From positions 1 to 24,545 of the forward strand of contig CAPBNZ010000023.1 of the NCBI GenBank assembly GCA_948585895.1: a stretch of 24,545 bases of DNA, given 5' to 3'. Below are positions 22,750 to 24,545 of this stretch, piece by piece. The notes beneath the pieces are model-generated. The model saw only the letters and a program-made list of their open reading frames with translations, made no database searches and was not told the DNA's origin. Made by a program: the position numbers and the translations under genes. The DNA comes from an uncultured Clostridia bacterium. GTDB taxonomy: Bacteria > Bacillota > Clostridia > TANB77 > CAG-508. Every line of letters begins with the position of its first letter. The first letter of the stretch is position 1.

Positions 22750-24007
22750 CTAATACAACCAATCTGAATCCGTAACTTTTCTTAATATACTACTCAAGGT
22801 GTCTGGACTATCATCATGTGATGCATTTTCGTTGTAATCTAATATCTCATTTATATATTCTGGGTCTGTTTCTTCTAAAAATCTAATATTTTTCCAGTTT
22901 TTTCTAAGATAAGTTGATATTTTAATGTATTTATTCATGTGTTCATCATAATCATCTACAATTAGCCCTTCTTTTGTTAAATTTTGAGCTACATATCCTT
23001 TATCTGCATTTTTTTCTACAGCTATGCTACCTAGTCTATAATATTTCATTAAATTTACTATTTCACTCATGCAGTCATCTATATGTTTGTCCCATCTCTT
23101 ACCAACTACTAAGAATAAATTTCCTAATTGTTTTAAGCCTGTAAAAGCTGTTCCATCTTCACCACCAAATGCTGCATCAACATGAGCTATACCATTGTAA
23201 AGTAAATCTGGAGTAGAGCCTAAAATAAATTGTGGATTTGTAAATAACGCATCTCCATCAGCTATATGCTTTAATTCATAGTTTGCTGCAAAAAGCGATG
23301 GTGTCATTTTGTTTCTAATTTCTTCTATTTTTTCCCTCGTAATTAACCCTGTGCTGTAACAGTCATAGATGTGTTTGTTAGGCATATCTGTAATTGCATC
23401 TTCTTTATGCCAAGGTGTTCCAGTGTTTAATATTCGTCCTGTTCTGTTTTTGATGTTTTGTAGTTCCATATAGGCACTTTTTATACGGTCTCTTTCGGGT
23501 TTACTAATCCTATCTAACAAGTTAACAATGTCATCTGTTATTATTAAATCACCGTGTTTACCCGTTATAGAAGTCTTAATTCCTAGTCCTAGTAACTGAG
23601 AAACACCTCTAGTTGATGTTTTTAAATTTGTACTAAGTTCTTGTGCATTATCAACTGTTAATTTTAAAGGCTTATCATAGATTTTATGAGCAAGATGTTG
23701 CATGGTTTCACTTTTTAATATTTTACTTACCTGGGTCACTATTTCCTTTACATCGTCATCTGTTTTTCTAAAAAAGTCTATTGCTAAATTGGGTTTTATT
23801 ATCATTAGATTTGACATAGCAAGTGATAAGCAAGTTGTTTTATAGCTTCCGCCTATGTGCTAGTAATGTCTCATCTTGACTAGAAAACATCATCATCTTT
23901 ATCCATTCGTTGTGAATGTCAATTAAATCATTAAAACCTAACCAATGCCCAATTTTTACTGGTTCATCCATTATTAAATCTAAATAATATTTAGCTTCAT
24001 TAGTCAT
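22750..24007 (-). CDS. terminase large subunit; +1 shift at CGG codon 53 within the Walker A region
   Basis: ATG at 24007 overlaps the small subunit end by 8 bases. The 0 frame runs 52 codons (TNEAKYYLDLIMDEP, then IHNEWIKMMMFSSQDETLLA) to CGG at 23849-23851 and stops at TAA three codons later. Skipping the C gives AHRGSYKTTCLSLAMSNLMI, the family ATP-binding loop (HRGSYKT), and an open frame to 22750: 418 residues in total. Other motifs: LIITDDI (Walker B, 154-160), NTGTPWHKED (coupling motif, 194 on), and HVDAAFGG (275-282, first acidic residue of the RNase H-like nuclease). The protein powers DNA packaging and cuts the concatemer. The only ATG after the break (23817) would remove the ATP-binding loop. 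Confidence 0.9.
23849..23851 (-). other. +1 recoding site, CGG codon (AGG CGG A)
   Basis: In-frame CGG, codon 53 of the large terminase gene. C-skip plus GGA supplies the glycine of the ATP-binding motif HRGSYKT. The 0 frame ends CGG AAG CTA TAA. Confidence 0.93.
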
Positions 24008-24509
24008 GAGCACTCATCTTTTCTTGAATGTATTTATCAATTTCCTCTGTTATTTCTCCAGTAGGTCTTGTTACCTCCAATTTGTCTTTAAACATGCCTA
24101 GATGCCTTCCTAAAAGTTCTAGTGCCTGTAATTTGCTAGCTGTAGATACTTCAACCCCGTTTTTACCTTCTTTAATACCTACAATCGCTTTTTTAATGTT
24201 CTCATCAAGTATATCTGTATCTTTGATTTTTACAGAATTTCCTTTTACTGTTGCAAACTCTGTGGCATTTGTAAAAGCAATAGCTTTTAATTCGTTTATA
24301 ACCATGTCTTGAGTTACTTTCGTACGTTCTTCTCTATTTTTCATCTGTTCATCTATGTAGTTTTTAATGTCTACAATTGTCAACAATCTACTTCCTGCTT
24401 TTCTTGCACTATCTTCTTTTTTACACTTCGGATATGCAACCTTATAAGCTTCTGTTGCATTCAAGTGTTTTAAATATTCATCACAAAATATTTTCTGTGC
24501 ATCTGTCAT
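24000..24509 (-). CDS. terminase small subunit
   Basis: A 169-residue protein with AGGAGGTG before the ATG. The opening TDAQKIFCDEYLKHLNATEA is the terminase_2 helix-turn-helix pattern (QxxFxxEYLxxxNATxAxxxAGY), followed by KAGSRLLTIVDIKNYIDEQM and the ELKAIAFTNATEF oligomerisation region (about 90-110). It binds the packaging site and brings in the large subunit. It is the first gene of the late operon visible here; its promoter is beyond the right edge. Confidence 0.93.
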   Translation of the reverse strand: MTDAQKIFCDEYLKHLNATEAYKVAYPKCKKEDSARKAGSRLLTIVDIKNYIDEQMKNREERTKVTQDMVINELKAIAFTNATEFATVKGNSVKIKDTDILDENIKKAIVGIKEGKNGVEVSTASKLQALELLGRHLGMFKDKLEVTRPTGEITEEIDKYIQEKMSAHD

Positions 24510-24545
24510 AAAATTGCACCTCCTTCTTATAACATAGAAAAACCG

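Noticed and set aside
4839..23851. The six frame breaks as random sequencing or assembly errors
   Set aside because: Random errors would not all create an in-frame CGG and all be +1 on both strands, while leaving large genes such as the tape measure intact. A context-specific base-calling fault that adds C before GG would also have hit the many other GG sequences in these genes. It remains testable by resequencing.
4839..23851. Prophage decay as explanation
   Set aside because: Decay would give stops, deletions and shifts of both signs. Here every break is the same sign and same codon, and the conserved residues on both sides are intact.
4839..23851. Simple reassignment of CGG to another amino acid
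   Set aside because: Known reassignments of CGG keep the frame. Here reading CGG as any single triplet leads to early stops and scrambled sequence in all six cases.

Overview
The window is AT-rich, with AGA-dominated arginine codons and strong AGGAGG-type ribosome binding sites. It looks like a low-GC member of the Bacillota, most likely class Clostridia. Nearly all of it is one end of a siphovirus-type prophage. Packaging, head, tail and lysis genes run leftward (minus strand) from the small terminase at the right edge to the endolysin near 5.2 kb. The integrase, early region and right attachment site lie beyond the right edge.

Layout. 1-1190 is host or conjugative-element DNA: a DUF1858 gene end, a small membrane ORF, and the first part of a VirD4/TraG-type coupling ATPase gene that is cut off where the prophage begins. 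1190-3400 is an accessory (lysogenic conversion) region: a 47-aa ORF, an XRE regulator with a paired operator, and a candidate toxin-antitoxin-chaperone set (ADP-ribosyltransferase-like toxin, damaged antitoxin, SecB-like chaperone). 3740-5214 holds small plus-strand genes under two promoters that share a TACCGTACGGTA operator, including a likely ribbon-helix-helix repressor and an AP2-domain protein. 5238-8490 is endolysin, holin and SGNH-hydrolase tail-tip protein. 8490-16093 is tail. 16090-24509 is head completion, capsid, scaffold, minor head protein, portal and terminase.

Main result. Five genes are each broken in the same way: AP2 protein, tail tip protein (twice), distal tail protein, minor head protein and large terminase subunit. 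At all six breaks the codon in the A-site frame is CGG. Skipping its C and reading GGN (glycine) restores a full-length protein with family-typical sequence on both sides. I checked every CGG on the coding strand of every gene here (about 7,300 codons by hand count). The only in-frame CGG codons found are these six; all others are out of frame. Codons before and after CGG differ at every site, and no shared slippery sequence is visible. The simplest reading is that CGG is not a normal arginine codon in this host or phage but an efficient +1 recoding signal, read as C-skip plus Gly or as a four-base codon CGGN. I know of no described system of this kind. Known CGG oddities are unassignment (Mycoplasma capricolum) and reassignment in a few Bacillota, and neither explains a frame change.

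If this is right, the phage needs recoding to make its packaging motor, portal-proximal head protein and tail tip, and the tail tip gene needs it twice in one message.
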